From: Paulinella micropora
Taxonomy: Eukaryota; Cercozoa; Imbricatea; Euglyphida; Paulinellidae
Assembly: GCA_019918135.1 (NCBI GenBank)
Contig: WBZZ01000026.1
Location: forward strand, 25,001-89,000
Direction: 5' to 3'
DNA length: 64,000 bases
The position numbers and the translations under genes are program-made. The notes beneath the pieces are model-generated. The model worked only from the letters and a program-made list of their open reading frames with translations, was not told the DNA's origin and did no database searches. This document shows positions 19,554-30,010 of this stretch, one piece after another (position 1 is the stretch's first letter; each line of letters opens with the position of its first letter).

Positions 19554-19694
19554 AAGCAGCATCCTGTCCACGTCATGTCGATGTGGTAGCCTATGTTAGA
19601 ACCCTGGCCGGCACAATTCGTGGGGCTTTAGGCAAATCTGCACTTCCCAATAAAGGCGCACGCGCGTGTGTGTAGAGGGCGCCGCTCTCCAAGA

Positions 19695-19960
19695 GTTTGC
19701 AGAAAAAAAGAAAAAAAAAGATTCTTTTAATTAATAAAAGCTTTGTACCAAAGTCAGCCCGTTTTGCGCGGGCTGTACCCCTTCCTGCGCGCAGACACGC
19801 AGGATCCACGCGTACATGGTCAGGACTAGAGACTCGGAGGCCGAGCAGGAAAACGTCGTAAAATACTGGGTGCTTTGAACATGTTGTTGCAACATATGGT
19901 CGTGGTGCCCCCCCCCCCCCCCGCCGAGTTTGGAGCAGCGGCGCAGAAGCTAGAAAATAA
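19695..19960 (-). pseudogene. Alpha/beta hydrolase 3'-end fragment, second copy
   Basis: This stretch matches 35534-35765, the 3' end and flank of the hydrolase gene, at about 90% identity, in the same orientation. It includes the T-module-like AAGATTCTTTTAATTAATAA. A C run of 17 interrupts it, and the rest of the gene is absent. It is recorded as a fossil fragment. Confidence 0.55.
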
Positions 19961-20219
19961 ATTTAATTAAAAAAAAATTCCAACAAAGTCTTGCATTTGA
20001 TACCGAGAGAACAAAAGTGGAGACGGGGGCGCCGGCAATCGGGACACAACAGACTGCAGAAACCCCCGAGAGCCTTGCTCGTCCTTGCAAGAAATACTGT
20101 CATCTGTACCTTAAAAGAATTACACTCCCTTCCCCCTCGTCAACACGTCCGTCGTCGCAATCAATGAGCGGTGACCCCGGGGGCCATACCGCGCACGCTT
20201 TCATATACCGACAGAGTTA

Positions 20220-21060
20220 ATGGCGTGGCGGACATTTGTCGCCATGTACGCGTTCGGGAACCCTGCCACCACCCAGATGCTGGAGAAGTGGCTCGTGCAT
20301 GATCAATACGTGCGGGCTAAATTGGTCGTGGCAAGGGACAAGCGCGCCGAATTCATGGCCAAGGATTTTGAATCCAAAGCCTGGCGTCCAGAGTCCCTGC
20401 AGGAAATGCTGCTGTGTGACAATTTGGAGCCGGAGTGCCTGGCCGCGACCGTGCACTACTGCCCGGCGCTGGCTGGGCTGCGCATCCAACTAGCCCTGTC
20501 GTTTGTAAGCACAACTCCCGAGCAGGTGCTGGCCAAGCTAGAGGTCCTCCCTCCCAGCGACATCGACACCAAGAGCGTCGAGATCGGCAACGTAAACGCC
20601 CCCGATGCCCAACGTAGCCAAGTGCCTGCTATCGCACATCCTGCGCCCCCGCCAGAACGTCTTGGAAAGTCTCACAGTGCACGACGTGCGCCTGCAGACG
20701 GGCGCGCAGAAACGCCCTGTGCGGCTTGCGGGCGCACTACACCATCGTTCGCAGCTGCAATGTTATCTCTTGCAGGCTCAAGCAGGTGCGGCAAGTCGAG
20801 ATTACCGACTGCTCGGACCTAGTGTTTGCGGCCCTGTCGACCTGGAGCTGACGCCCCTGGCGAACGCGCCGAGTCTTAAGTTGAGGGGCGTCCACGCGCC
20901 CATCGTGAGCGTGCGCGCCGCCAGTGAAAGCAAGAAGGAGGCGCCGCGGCTTGACCTGCACGTCACCGCTAGCTTGCAGGAGGGTTGCAAAGTGGCTGTG
21001 CATGGCTTTGTACTCACCTCGGTGCAGCTGGACGGGCTGTGCCCAGTGTACAAGACTTGT
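20220..21060 (+). pseudogene. LRR-like gene, broken
   Basis: From an ATG at 20220 the frame reads MAWRTFVAMYAFGNPATTQM, then a helical, Leu-rich N-terminal part. Downstream coding signal continues in other phases with LRR-like strands (LESLTVHDVRL, SLKLRGVHAPIVSVRA, RLDLHVTASLQ). About two to three breaks are suspected. Composition and style match the LRR gene at 30.6-32.4 kb. No full domain can be claimed. Confidence 0.4.
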
Positions 21061-21554
21061 CATTTGCGCAACAAAAAAAAATATTCTGGCGCGCGTTTTT
21101 TTCCACGGGAAAGAGAAAAAGTCCAGTTCGCAAAGAAACGCACGGGGAAGGCACAGGGGGAGAAGAGAAGGGGAGGGGGGAGGGAGGCGCCCGCTCCCTC
21201 CTTATCTCCCCCTTCCCCTTGTTCTTTGAGCCCCCCGGGCTCAGGGGGCTCAGGTGGAAAGGGAGAAAAAAGGGAGGGGGGGGGAGCATCCCCCCCCCCC
21301 TACCTTCCCCTCGCCTCCCTTCTCTCTCCCTTCTTCCCGAAAAAAAGGGGGGGGGCGCCCCACCCCCTCTTTTTCCCCAGCCCTCTGAGCCCGGGGGGCT
21401 CCTTCTGGGGGGGGGGGGGGGCGCGGCCCCCCCCCCCCCACTCTCCTTGTGGGGGCGCGGCCCCTTTCTTCATCTCAAATTGGAAAAGAAGATTTGCTTT
21501 TTTGTTTTTGCTCACAAATGTTGAAGACAAATTCTTTTTTGATGTAATCACGCC
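21061..21554. other. Spacer of G/C palindromes
   Basis: No gene. It holds an E2F-like TTTTTTTCCACGGGAAAG (21096), then purine-rich DNA with GAGCCCCCCGGGCTCAGGGG (21228), several G-run/C-run palindromes (21338-21360, 21408-21440), and an AT-rich 60 bases before the MYND gene start. Confidence 0.5.
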
Positions 21555-22715
21555 ATGGAGTTCTTCGACAAGGACCGGTGCTTCAACCCCGAATCCCTCG
21601 ACAAGGACGTGTGCTTCAACCCCGAATGCCCTAATAAGGCCCAAGAAGGCCCAGTCCGCAAGTGCGCCCGCTGCAGCTACGCGACGTACTGCAGCCCGCA
21701 ATGCCAGAAAGCAGACTGGAAACGGGCGCACCGTAAGATTTGCCAACCAGGGTCCAAGTTGATCAAGGAGTACCAGCGCGTGCGCCAGTTCTTGCGCAAG
21801 GTGTGCCGGGAGCCCCGGCTGTGGTACGAGACCTTGGCGCCCCATGTCCCGGCATCTGCCGACAACAGGCTAGTGTACCTGCGCGTGGAGCCGGGAGATA
21901 AGATGGTGGGGCAGCATATTTCCGCAGAAAAGCTGGCCCAGTCCGAGTCGAAGGTCCTGCGCGATTTCCTCAAGGGCTACCCCTTCCCGTCCGATCGTAA
22001 TGCGCTGGTCGTAGTGGTCAGCTCCGCGTTGGTGGACCTTGAAGCGGACCCGCAAAATGTGCACGTGGCCCTGGGCGTGCTGACGCTGAAACCACCAGAC
22101 AGTCCAACAGACGGTCCAGCAGACGGTCCCCCAGCAGGCAGCCCGCCAGTAGCCAGCCCACCGCCAGTATACAACCCACCGCCGCTGTGCTGTGCTGCTT
22201 GCGGCCGCGCCGAAACCACGAAATTGCGCTCCTGTGGCTCGTGCCACGCCAGGCTCTATTGCAGCCGGCACTGCCAAAACGCTCACTGGCGCGCGGGCCA
22301 CCGACAAGAGTGCCAGAGCCCCGTGCTCAGGCAGGCCGTGCTGCTAGGCACGCCGCAGAGTTATTGGCGGCAGCGCCGGCGACGGTTGCTACCACCCTTG
22401 AACGACCTCACGGTCATGCGCCTCGTCCTGCAGCGCTGCGTGTTGGAGCTGGCGTGCGATGCGACCTTTAGAGATGACACTGGTGACACTGGCGACACTA
22501 ATGATGATGAGGATGACACTGGTGACTCGCCAACCGGCCAAGATTTGGGCCACACGGCCGAGGACGCGCTCAACGACTGGCTGTCGGCGCGCCAGGCCTT
22601 TCTCAAACGCTGGCCGAACGACGCGCTGCAAGCCGAGGTGCACGCCTGGGTGCCCTGGATGTTGCAGCCATACCTGCTCATGATGCAAAATTTTTACGAC
22701 CGGGGCCCGGCCTAA
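21555..22715 (+). CDS. Double MYND zinc-finger protein
   Basis: 386 residues from ATG at 21555, intact. An N-terminal repeat (DKDRCFNPESLDKDVCFNPE) leads into MYND finger 1 (CARCSYATYCSPQCQKADWK, about residues 37-60). A helical middle, a Pro-rich linker, MYND finger 2 (CCAACGRAETTKLRSCGSCH onward, about residues 214-250) and a C-terminal helical, Asp-rich region follow. MYND fingers bind proline-rich peptides of partner proteins; they are common in amoeba-infecting giant viruses. A broken paralogue lies in opposite orientation at 37530-38575, with the same domain order. Downstream at 22716-22902 is AT-rich spacer. Confidence 0.8.
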   Translation: MEFFDKDRCFNPESLDKDVCFNPECPNKAQEGPVRKCARCSYATYCSPQCQKADWKRAHRKICQPGSKLIKEYQRVRQFLRKVCREPRLWYETLAPHVPASADNRLVYLRVEPGDKMVGQHISAEKLAQSESKVLRDFLKGYPFPSDRNALVVVVSSALVDLEADPQNVHVALGVLTLKPPDSPTDGPADGPPAGSPPVASPPPVYNPPPLCCAACGRAETTKLRSCGSCHARLYCSRHCQNAHWRAGHRQECQSPVLRQAVLLGTPQSYWRQRRRRLLPPLNDLTVMRLVLQRCVLELACDATFRDDTGDTGDTNDDEDDTGDSPTGQDLGHTAEDALNDWLSARQAFLKRWPNDALQAEVHAWVPWMLQPYLLMMQNFYDRGPA

Positions 22716-22902
22716 CGGGCGGCTTTTTTTTTACCCCCTCTTTTTCCTAAGCCGGTCCCAAAGGCTCCGATTTTGGCTTAGGAGCAGACACGCAAGCACA
22801 AAAAAAAAGGTGGACCAAGATCATTCGAACAAAAAAAAAACCGGTGGTGGCTGTTTGACCCTCCAAAAAAAGAAAGTTTATTAAACACAAACTGTAAAAT
22901 TT

Positions 22903-23112
22903 TTGCGTGCCGACGTGCCCTCAGTCATTCTTTTGTTATTCACGATCGCGACTAGTGCGCTTTTTGTTTGGCGTCGATGTGCGCAGAGGCTGGGGAGGAC
23001 GTCCCTCCTCCTTCCTAGCCGCGCCAACGGTCTGGAAGAGGCGGAGTCCGAGATATTGCGTGGGTTTCAGAACCTGCACCAAGATGTTGCTATCACGAGT
23101 AGCATTACAGAG
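22903..23112 (+). pseudogene. N-terminal fragment of a hydrolase paralogue
   Basis: The peptide has a membrane segment VILLLFTIATSALFVWRR and then EEAESEILRG, both matching the N-terminus of the minus-strand hydrolase at 36.8 kb (VLATSALGVWRR, DEAESEILRG). After FQNLHQDVAITSSITEL it is cut by a reversed Fanzor right end. It is a fossil fragment from a second or third gene copy. Confidence 0.55.
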
Positions 23113-23158
23113 CTTTCGGATCGGATTGAAATCTTGAGGAGGTGAACCCCCTTAGAGA
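23112..23158 (-). ncRNA. Fanzor right end, terminal part only
   Basis: CGGATCGGATTGAAATCTTG and GAGGTGAACCCCCTTAGAGA are the reverse complement of the last 45 bases of the right end at 17631-17731. R1 repeats start at once after it. Confidence 0.55.
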
Positions 23159-24300
23159 CCGAAATCCCACACAGACGCTCGGCTGGGCCGCCGTGAGGAA
23201 GACGTCCTCCCCCTCCCTCTCAATCTCGTCGCCCCTCTAACTCTCGTCGCCCCTCTCACTTTCGTCGCCCCTCTCACCTTCGTCGCCCCTCTCACCTTTG
23301 TCGCCCCTCTCACTTTTGTCGCCCCTCTCACCTTTGTCGCCCCTCTCACCTTTGTCGCCCCGCTCCCCTTTGCTCTGCACCTCCCTGCCTCTAGGGAAGG
23401 TGAGAGGGCGGAAAAACATTTTCGTGTGAGTAAAAGGCGTACCGTTTCTCCCCGCGGGAAAACGTCCGATTTCTCTGCTAGCCTCCGGAACGGCCCCTGC
23501 AAAATTTGGCGCCAAATTGTGCCGTCCGGAGGTAGGGTGCGTGATACGGTTGAAAAAGGCAATACGTCATAGCTTTCCCGGGGAAACAGCCGTAAGCGCC
23601 AATTTGGCGCCAAAATCTACTTGCGCAAAAAAAATCCCACACAGACGCTCGGCTGGGCCGCCGTGAGGAAGACGTCCTCCCCCTCCCTCTCACTCTCGTC
23701 GCCCCTCTCACCTTCGTCGCCCCTCTCACCTTCGTCGCCCTTCTCACCTTCGTCGCCCCTCTCACTTTTGTCGCCCCTCTCACCTTTGTCGCCCCTCTCA
23801 CCTTTGCTCTGCACCTCCCTGCCTCTAGGGAAGGTGAGAGGGCTGAAAAACATTTTCGTGTGAGTAAAAGGCGTACCGTTTCTCCCCGCGGGAAAACGTC
23901 CGATTTCTCTGCTAGCCTTCCCTAGAGGCAGGGAGGTGCAGAGCAAAGGGGAGCGGGGCGACAAAGGTGAGAGGGGCGACAAAGGTGAGAGGGGCGACAA
24001 AAGTGAGAGGGGCGACAAAGGTGAGAGGGGCGACGAAAGTGAGAGGGGCGACGAAAGTGAGAGGGGCGACGAGAGTTAGAGGGGCGACGAGATTGAAAGG
24101 GAGGGGGAGGACGTCTTCCTCACGGCGGCCCAGCCGAGCGTCTGTGTGGGATTTTTTTTTGCGCAAGTAGATTTTGGCGCCAAATTGGCGCTTACGGCTG
24201 TTTCCCCGGGAAAGCTAAGACGTACTGCCTTTTTCAACCGTATCACGCACCCTACCTCCGGACGGCACAATTTGGCGCCAAATTTTGCAGGGGCCGTTCC
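23159..24300. repeat. R1 array with head-to-head inversion
   Basis: Two forward units (about 434 bp apart) are followed at 23916 by the same sequence in reverse, starting inside the CCCTGCCTCTAGGGAAGG palindromic stretch and running back to TTTGGCGCCAAA at 24271. The result is a large imperfect palindrome of about 400 bp per arm. No coding sense is apparent; the long frames are the 18-bp period read as six-residue repeats. Confidence 0.7.
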
Positions 24301-24354
24301 GGGCAGGCAGCTGGGAGAGAGAAAGGGCAGCACGCGGCACATCCCCCCTCCCTC
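24298..24354 (-). ncRNA. Fanzor right end, internal part only
   Basis: CAGCTGGGAGAGAGAAAGGG and CAGCACGCGGCACATCCCCC are the reverse complement of the conserved block in the 17.3, 17.6 and 45.2-kb right ends. It replaces the expected end of the inverted R1 unit. Confidence 0.5.
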
Positions 24355-24972
24355 CCTTTTGGGAGGAAGGAAGAGAGAAAGGGAGGCGAGGGGAGGGGTG
24401 TGGGGGGGAGCGCCCCCCCCCCCTCCCCTTTTCTTTCTTTCTCTACCCTCTCTCCCCGAGCCCCCCTGAGCCCGTGGGGCTTAAGGAGAGGGGAGAGGGA
24501 GAGAGAAAAGGGAAGGGAGGACGGGGAACAAATTTGGGGACGGGGGGGAAAGGGGAAGGAAGGACAAGAGAGCGGGAGGGAAAGGGGGGGGGGGATGCGT
24601 CCCCTTTCCCCCCCCCCCCCCCCTTCCCCACACCCCTCCCCTTTTTCCCCCCCAAAAAATTTATCAAACCTTTGCGCCTAATTTTTTTTGGTGCGCATTT
24701 GCTTCCCTCCCGGGAAAAATTCTTACTTGTTGGAGGAGGAGCAGCTAAAAATGTACAAAAATCCTTGACAAAGTTTTAATATTAGTACTGAAAACTAAAA
24801 TAGGGGCCGCGCCAAGAAAGTTCAAATTTTTTTAATTAAACTGGACAAAGCCCTACACTTGACACTGATGTAAAAGCTTGAATGCGCCAGGCACCCGGTG
24901 CATCTCCCACAAAAGCCAAACCTTGGCGAAATGCCAAGGCCAGCGATTGATTAAGCGTGCCTGACTGTGTTT
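24355..24972. other. Low-complexity spacer
   Basis: G-rich and C-rich runs, a GAGCCCCCCTGAGCCCGTGG motif, purine tracts, then an AT-rich patch (24640-24700) and one T-module (24760-24800). No gene is seen. Confidence 0.45.
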
Positions 24973-25440
24973 TCACTGGAGCTCCGTTAGGAGAAAAACC
25001 TGCACTCGGTGGTTGAAGTGTCCGCAACAAAACACCTTGCCTGCTCCATAGGCTATTCGGCCCGAGCTAGCGGGGTTGGCGCTGGCCGTGGACACTTTGC
25101 TCCGAGATTCACAAGTTACGACCGCTTTTTTTTCGCCGGGGCACCAAAGAAGCGGCCCAGGCGAGAACAAGGCAGGCACGCGCACAATCAGACCGGGCGG
25201 GAGCTTGAAGCTTGTAGTCTCAATAATCTCAGTATATTTGACCTTGAGTTCTTGCTTTTGCTCCAAGAGCGAAATCTGCCTAGCATGATTGCCAATAATC
25301 TTATGTAGTCTTATCAACTCCTGGCCTAGCTCTTGATCTGGAGACTCTGGCTCATCGTCTGCAGGGCCCTGGCGAAGCTTCAGTTCGAGCCCTTGCAAAT
25401 CCTTTTGAACAAGAGTCAAATCCTCGCGGCGTTTCTGGAG
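24973..25440 (-). pseudogene. Coiled-coil protein, truncated second copy
   Basis: It matches the intact gene at 34557-35156 at roughly 90% (LELKLRQGPADDEPESPDQE, ISLLEQKQELKVKYTEI). The N-terminal third is missing: at 25440 the sequence passes directly into R1 minisatellite. It is a partial copy cut by the array. Confidence 0.6.
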
Positions 25441-28400
25441 TTCCAGGGAGCCTCTCTCCTTTGTCGCCCCTCTCTCCTTTGTCGCCACGCTCCCCTTTGC
25501 TCTGCACCTCCCTGCCTCTAGGGAAGGTGAGAGGGCTGAAAAACATTTTCGTGTGAGCAAAAGGCGTACCGTTTCTCCCCGCGGGAAAACGTCCGATTTC
25601 TCTGCTAGCCTCCGGAACGGCCCCTGCAAAATTTGGCGCCAAATTGTGCCGTCCGGAGGTAGGGTGCGTGATACGGTTGAAAAAGGCAGTACGTCTTAGC
25701 TTTCCCGGGGAAACAGCCGTAAGCGCCAATTTGGCGCCAAAATCTACTTGCGCAAAAAAAATCCCACACAGACGCTCGGCTGGGCCGCCGTGAGGATGAC
25801 GTCCTCCCCCTCCCTCTCACTCTCGTCGCCCCTCTCACCTTCGTCGCCCCTCTCACCTTCGTCGCCCTTCTCACCTTCGTCGCCCCTCTCACTTTTGTCG
25901 CCCCTCTCACCTTTGTCGCCCCTCTCACCTTTGCTCTGCACCTCCCTGCCTCTAGGGAAGGTGAGAGGGCTGAAAAACATTTTCGTGTGAGCAAAAGGCG
26001 TACCGTTTCTCCCCGCGGGAAAACGTCCGATTTCTCTGCTAGCCTCCGGAACGGCCCCTGCAAAATTTGGCGCCAAATTGTGCCGTCCGGAGGTAGGGTG
26101 CGTGATACGGTTGAAAAAGGCAGTACGTCTTAGCTTTCCCGGGGAAACAAGCCGTAAGCGCCAATTTGGCGCCAAAATCTACTTGCGCAAAAAAAAAATC
26201 CCACACAGACGCTCGGCTGGGCCGCCGTGAGGAAGACGTCCTCCCCCTCCCTCTCACTCTCGTCGCCCCTCTCACCTTCGTCGCCCCTCTCACTTTCGTC
26301 GCCCCTCTCACTTTCGTCGCCCCTCTCACCTTTGTCGCCCCTCTCACTTTTGTCGCCCCTCTCACCTTTGTCGCCCCTCTCACCTTTGTCGCCCCGCTCC
26401 CCTTTGCTCTGCACCTCCCTGCCTCTAGGGAAGGTGAGAGGGCTGAAAAACATTTTCGTGTGAGTAAAAGGCGTACCGTTTCTCCCCGCGGGAAAACGTC
26501 CGATTTCTCTGCTAGCCTCCGGAACGGCCCCTGCAAAATTTGGCGCCAAATTGTGCCGTCCGGAGGTAGGGTGCGTGATACGGTTGAAAAAGGCAATACG
26601 TCTTAGCTTTCCCGGGGAAACAGCCGTAAGCGCCAATTTGGCGCCAAAATCTACTTGCGCAAAAAAAATCCCACACAGACGCTCGGCTGGGCCGCCGTGA
26701 GGAAGACGTCCTCCCCCTCCCTCTCACTCTCGTCGCCCCTCTCACCTTCGTCGCCCCTCTCACCTTCGTTGCCCTTCTCACCTTCGTCGCCCCTCTCACC
26801 TTTGTCGCCCCTCTCACCTTTGTCGCCCCTCTCACCTTTGCTCTGCACCTCCCTGCCTCTAGGGAAGGTGAGAGGGCTGAAAAACATTTTCGTGTGAGCA
26901 AAAGGCGTACCGTTTCTCCCCGCGGGAAAACGTCCGATTTCTCTGCTAGCTTCCGGAACGGCCCCTGCAAAATTTGGCGCCAAATTGTGCCGTCCGGAGG
27001 TAGGGTGCGTGATACGGTTGAAAAAGGCAGTACGTCTTAGCTTTCCCGGGGAAACAGCCCGTAAGCGCCAATTTGGCGCCAAAATCTACTTGCGCAAAAA
27101 AAAAAATCCCACACAGACGCTCGGCTGGGCCGCCGTGAGGAAGACGTCCTGCCCCTCCTTCTCAATCTCGTCGCCCCTCTAACTCTCGTCGCCCCTCTCA
27201 CTTTCGTCGCCCCTCTCACTTTCGTCGCCCCTCTCACCTTTGTCGCCCCTCTCACTTTTGTCGCCCCTCTCACCTTTGTCTCCCCTCTCACCTTTGTCGC
27301 CCCGCTCCCCTTTGCTCTGCACCTCCCTGCCTCTAGGGAAGGTGAGAGGGCTGAAAAACATTTTCGTGTGAGTAAAAGGCGTACCGTTTCTCCCCGCGGG
27401 AAAACGTCCGATTTCTCTGCTAGCCTCCGGAACGGCCCCTGCAAAATTTGGCGCCAAATTGTGCCGTCCGGAGGTAGGGTGCGTGATACGGTTGAAAAAG
27501 GCAATACGTCTTAGCTTTCCCGGGGAAACAGCCGTAAGCGCCAATTTGGCGCCAAAATCTACTTGCGCAAAAAAAATCCCACACAGACGCTCGGCTGGGC
27601 CGCCGTGAGGAAGACGTCCTCCCCCTCCCTCTCAATCTCGTCGCCCCTCTAACTCTCGTCGCCCCTCTCACTTTCGTCGCCCCTCTCACTTTCGTCGCCC
27701 CTCTCACCTTTGTCGCCCCTCTCACTTTTGTCGCCCCTCTCACCTTTGTCGCCCCTCTCACCTTTGTCGCCCCGCTCCCCTTTGCTCTGCACCTCCCTGC
27801 CTCTAGGGAAGGTGAGAGGGCTGAAAAACATTTTCGTGTGAGTAAAAGGCGTACCGTTTTTCCCCGCGGGAAAACGTCCGATTTCTCTGCTAGCCTCCGG
27901 AACGGCCCCTGCAAAATTTGGCGCCAAATTGTGCCGTCCGGAGGTAGGGTGCGTGATACGGTTGAAAAAGGCAATACGTCTTAGCTTTCCCGGGGAAACA
28001 GCCGTAAGCGCCAATTTGGCGCCAAAATCTACTTGCGCAAAAAAATCCCACACAGACGCTCGGCTGGGCCGCCGTGAGGAAGACGTCCTCCCCCTCCTTC
28101 TCACTCTCGTCGCCCCTCTCACCTTCGTCGCCCCTCTCACCTTCGTCGCCCTTCTCACCTTCGTCGCCCCTCTCACCTTTGTCGCCCTCTCACCTTTGTC
28201 GCCCCTCTCACCTTTGCTCTGCACCTCCCTGCCTCTAGGGAAGGTGAGAGGGCTGAAAAACATTTTCGTGTGAGCAAAAGGCGTACCGTTTCTCCCCGCG
28301 GGAAAACGTCCGATTTCTCTGCTAGCCTCCGGAACGGCCCTTGCAAAATTTGGCGTCAAATTGTGCCGTCCGAAGGTAGGGTGCGTGATACGGTTGAAAA

Positions 28401-28790
28401 AGGCAGTACGTCTTAGCCTTCACGGGGAAACAGCCGTAAGCGCCAATTTGGCGCCAAAATCTACTTGCGCAAAAAATCACACACAGACGCTCGGCTGGGC
28501 CGCCGTGAGGAAGACGTCCTCCCCCTCCCTCTCACTCTCGTCGCCCCTCTCACTCTCGTCGCCCCTCTCACTTTCGTCGCCCCTCTCACTTTCGTCGCCC
28601 CTCTCACCTTTGTCCTCTGCTTGTTCCTCCCCTCCTCCCCTCGTCCCTTGTTTGCGCGTTAAAACGCGTTCCAAAACAAATTGTTGCTTTCCACTTTTCA
28701 TATTTATCCTATTTCCTCATATCCTTGTAGAGGGGGAGAGGCAGGGAAGGAGGAGCAGGGGCGCGCCAAAAAAATGTAATTTACGCTGAA
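25440..28790 (+). repeat. R1 tandem array, about seven units of 430-475 bp
   Basis: Anchor sequence TTTTCGTGTGAGNAAAAGGC recurs near 25544, 25981, 26455, 26889, 27362, 27835 and 28263. Unit lengths alternate around 434 and 473 because the inner 18-bp minisatellite has about six or eight-nine periods. Each unit has two TTTGGCGCCAAA, one TTTCCCGGGGAAA and one CCCCGCGGGAAAA palindrome. The array ends in the shared end module (28610-28740). Long ORFs here (six-residue GERGDK or VRGATK repeats) are by-products of the period, not genes. Confidence 0.85.
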
Positions 28791-28965
28791 TTTAAGCTCG
28801 ACGGTGTCCTGTCCGTGCCATAGCTCGGTCACCGTGCGCAAGACCTGCGGAAATATGAAAAGAGGAAAAGATTTTTTTTTTGCCCGACAACAAAAAAAAC
28901 AGACGAGGGGAGACCCGCACAGCCTCCTCCGGAACCAGTTTTAGCCTATGCGCCGTTCTGGACTG

Positions 28966-29100
28966 AATCCGGGGGGCAAAGCCCCCCGAGCCCCCCTTTC
29001 AGCCCGCGGGGGGCGAGGCCCCCCGAACCCCCTTTCAGCCCGCGGGGGGCGAGGCCCCCCGAACCCCCCTTCAGCCCGCGCCAGCGGGCTGGCAGCCAAA
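28966..29100. repeat. GC palindromic mini-elements, tandem
   Basis: Three tandem GGGGGGCNNNGCCCCCCGA palindromes, spaced by TTTCAGCCCGCG, end in CAGCCCGCGCCAGCGGGCTG. Single elements of this type lie in copy-B Fanzor at about 29200-29283 (reversed), 29563-29632 and 29899-30010, and in the hydrolase at 36530-36585. Full length is about 50-80 bp. Confidence 0.7.
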
Positions 29101-29104
29101 GCAG

Positions 29105-29905
29105 ACGAGACCCAGAACAAGGTGCCAAAAGGAAGTTTAGTCTGAACAAGGAGGCGTGCAAGACGCCCACGCTCAAGACACTCACGTGCAGGATCTACCC
29201 CACCCTGCTTACGCGGGCTGGAGGGTAGCATGCAGGGCCCGGGGGGGGGGGGGGGGCGCGGGGGGCGGAGCCCCCCGGGGTGACTTTGATCTAGATACTC
29301 TGCGCCTGCGGTTTGTCAAAGAAGATAGCGAGTTCGTGCGAGCCAGGCCGTGGCTTCTCAGCGTGCCCCTACGACATCCGTGAAGTGGCCATCCGGGACC
29401 TGCAAGCGGCGCGGGCCTCCGCCATCTCAAATCTTAGCCAGAAGGGCAAATTCTTTCACTGGAAGAGAGTCAACTTCCGCAAGTGGGAGGAGCGCAGGTC
29501 TACGATCGCGATCTCGCACACAGTCTGGGGGCGCCAGCGGGGCTTCTTTGCGGGCTTTCTGGGACCCGGGGGGCAAGCCCCCCGCGCCCCCCCTTGCTAC
29601 CCTTTCAACCCGCGGCAGCGGGCTGGACTCCAAGCGTGCAGTGAGCATCGACCCGGGCGTGAGGAGCTTTCTGACCATGTACCACGCGGACTCGGGCGCG
29701 ATAACCGAATGGGGCCGCGGGTCTATTGCCAGCGTGTACCGTCTGCAGAAACACGTCGACAATCTGCTAAGCAAGGTCGCGCTACTGGCTAAGGACAGCA
29801 GCAAGAAGCGGAACCGCTGGCGCCTACGGCGCTCTATTACTCGAGTGCGTGATAAGATCTACAACATGGTCCAGGACGTGCACAAGAAAGCCGCCAGATG
29901 CGGGG
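29105..29905 (+). pseudogene. Fanzor/TnpB-type nuclease, copy B, invaded by GC palindromes
   Basis: Readable parts in order: N-terminal CKTPTLKTLTCRIYPT; FVKEDSEFVRARPWLL; YDIREVAIRDLQAARASAIS with KRVNFRKW (wedge/REC-like part); then RuvC-I AVSIDPGVRSFLTMY and the bridge up to DVHKKAAR. GC palindromic mini-elements of 60-110 bp separate these parts near 29200-29283, 29563-29632 and from 29899, where the gene ends without RuvC-II, zinc ribbon or RuvC-III. The overlap with copy A is near-identical. Copy B supplies the N-terminal half that copy A lacks. It is a dead copy. Confidence 0.75.
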
Positions 29906-30010
29906 GGCGCCGCCCCCCATGACCCCCCCCCCCCTGCAGCCCGCGCCGGGGGGCATGCCCCCCGCGCCCCCCCCCCTTTTCTCCATTCCAGCCCGCGCCA
30001 GCGGGGTGGC

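Noticed and set aside
26130-26636. Long minus- and plus-strand ORFs through R1 with six-residue repeats (GERGDK, VRGATK, LSPSSP)
   Set aside because: An 18-bp period with no stop gives open frames in all phases. The frames run across palindromes and differ between units.
25440-28790. CRISPR array
   Set aside because: Repeats of 430-475 bp with inner 18-bp minisatellite, no unique spacers and no cas genes.
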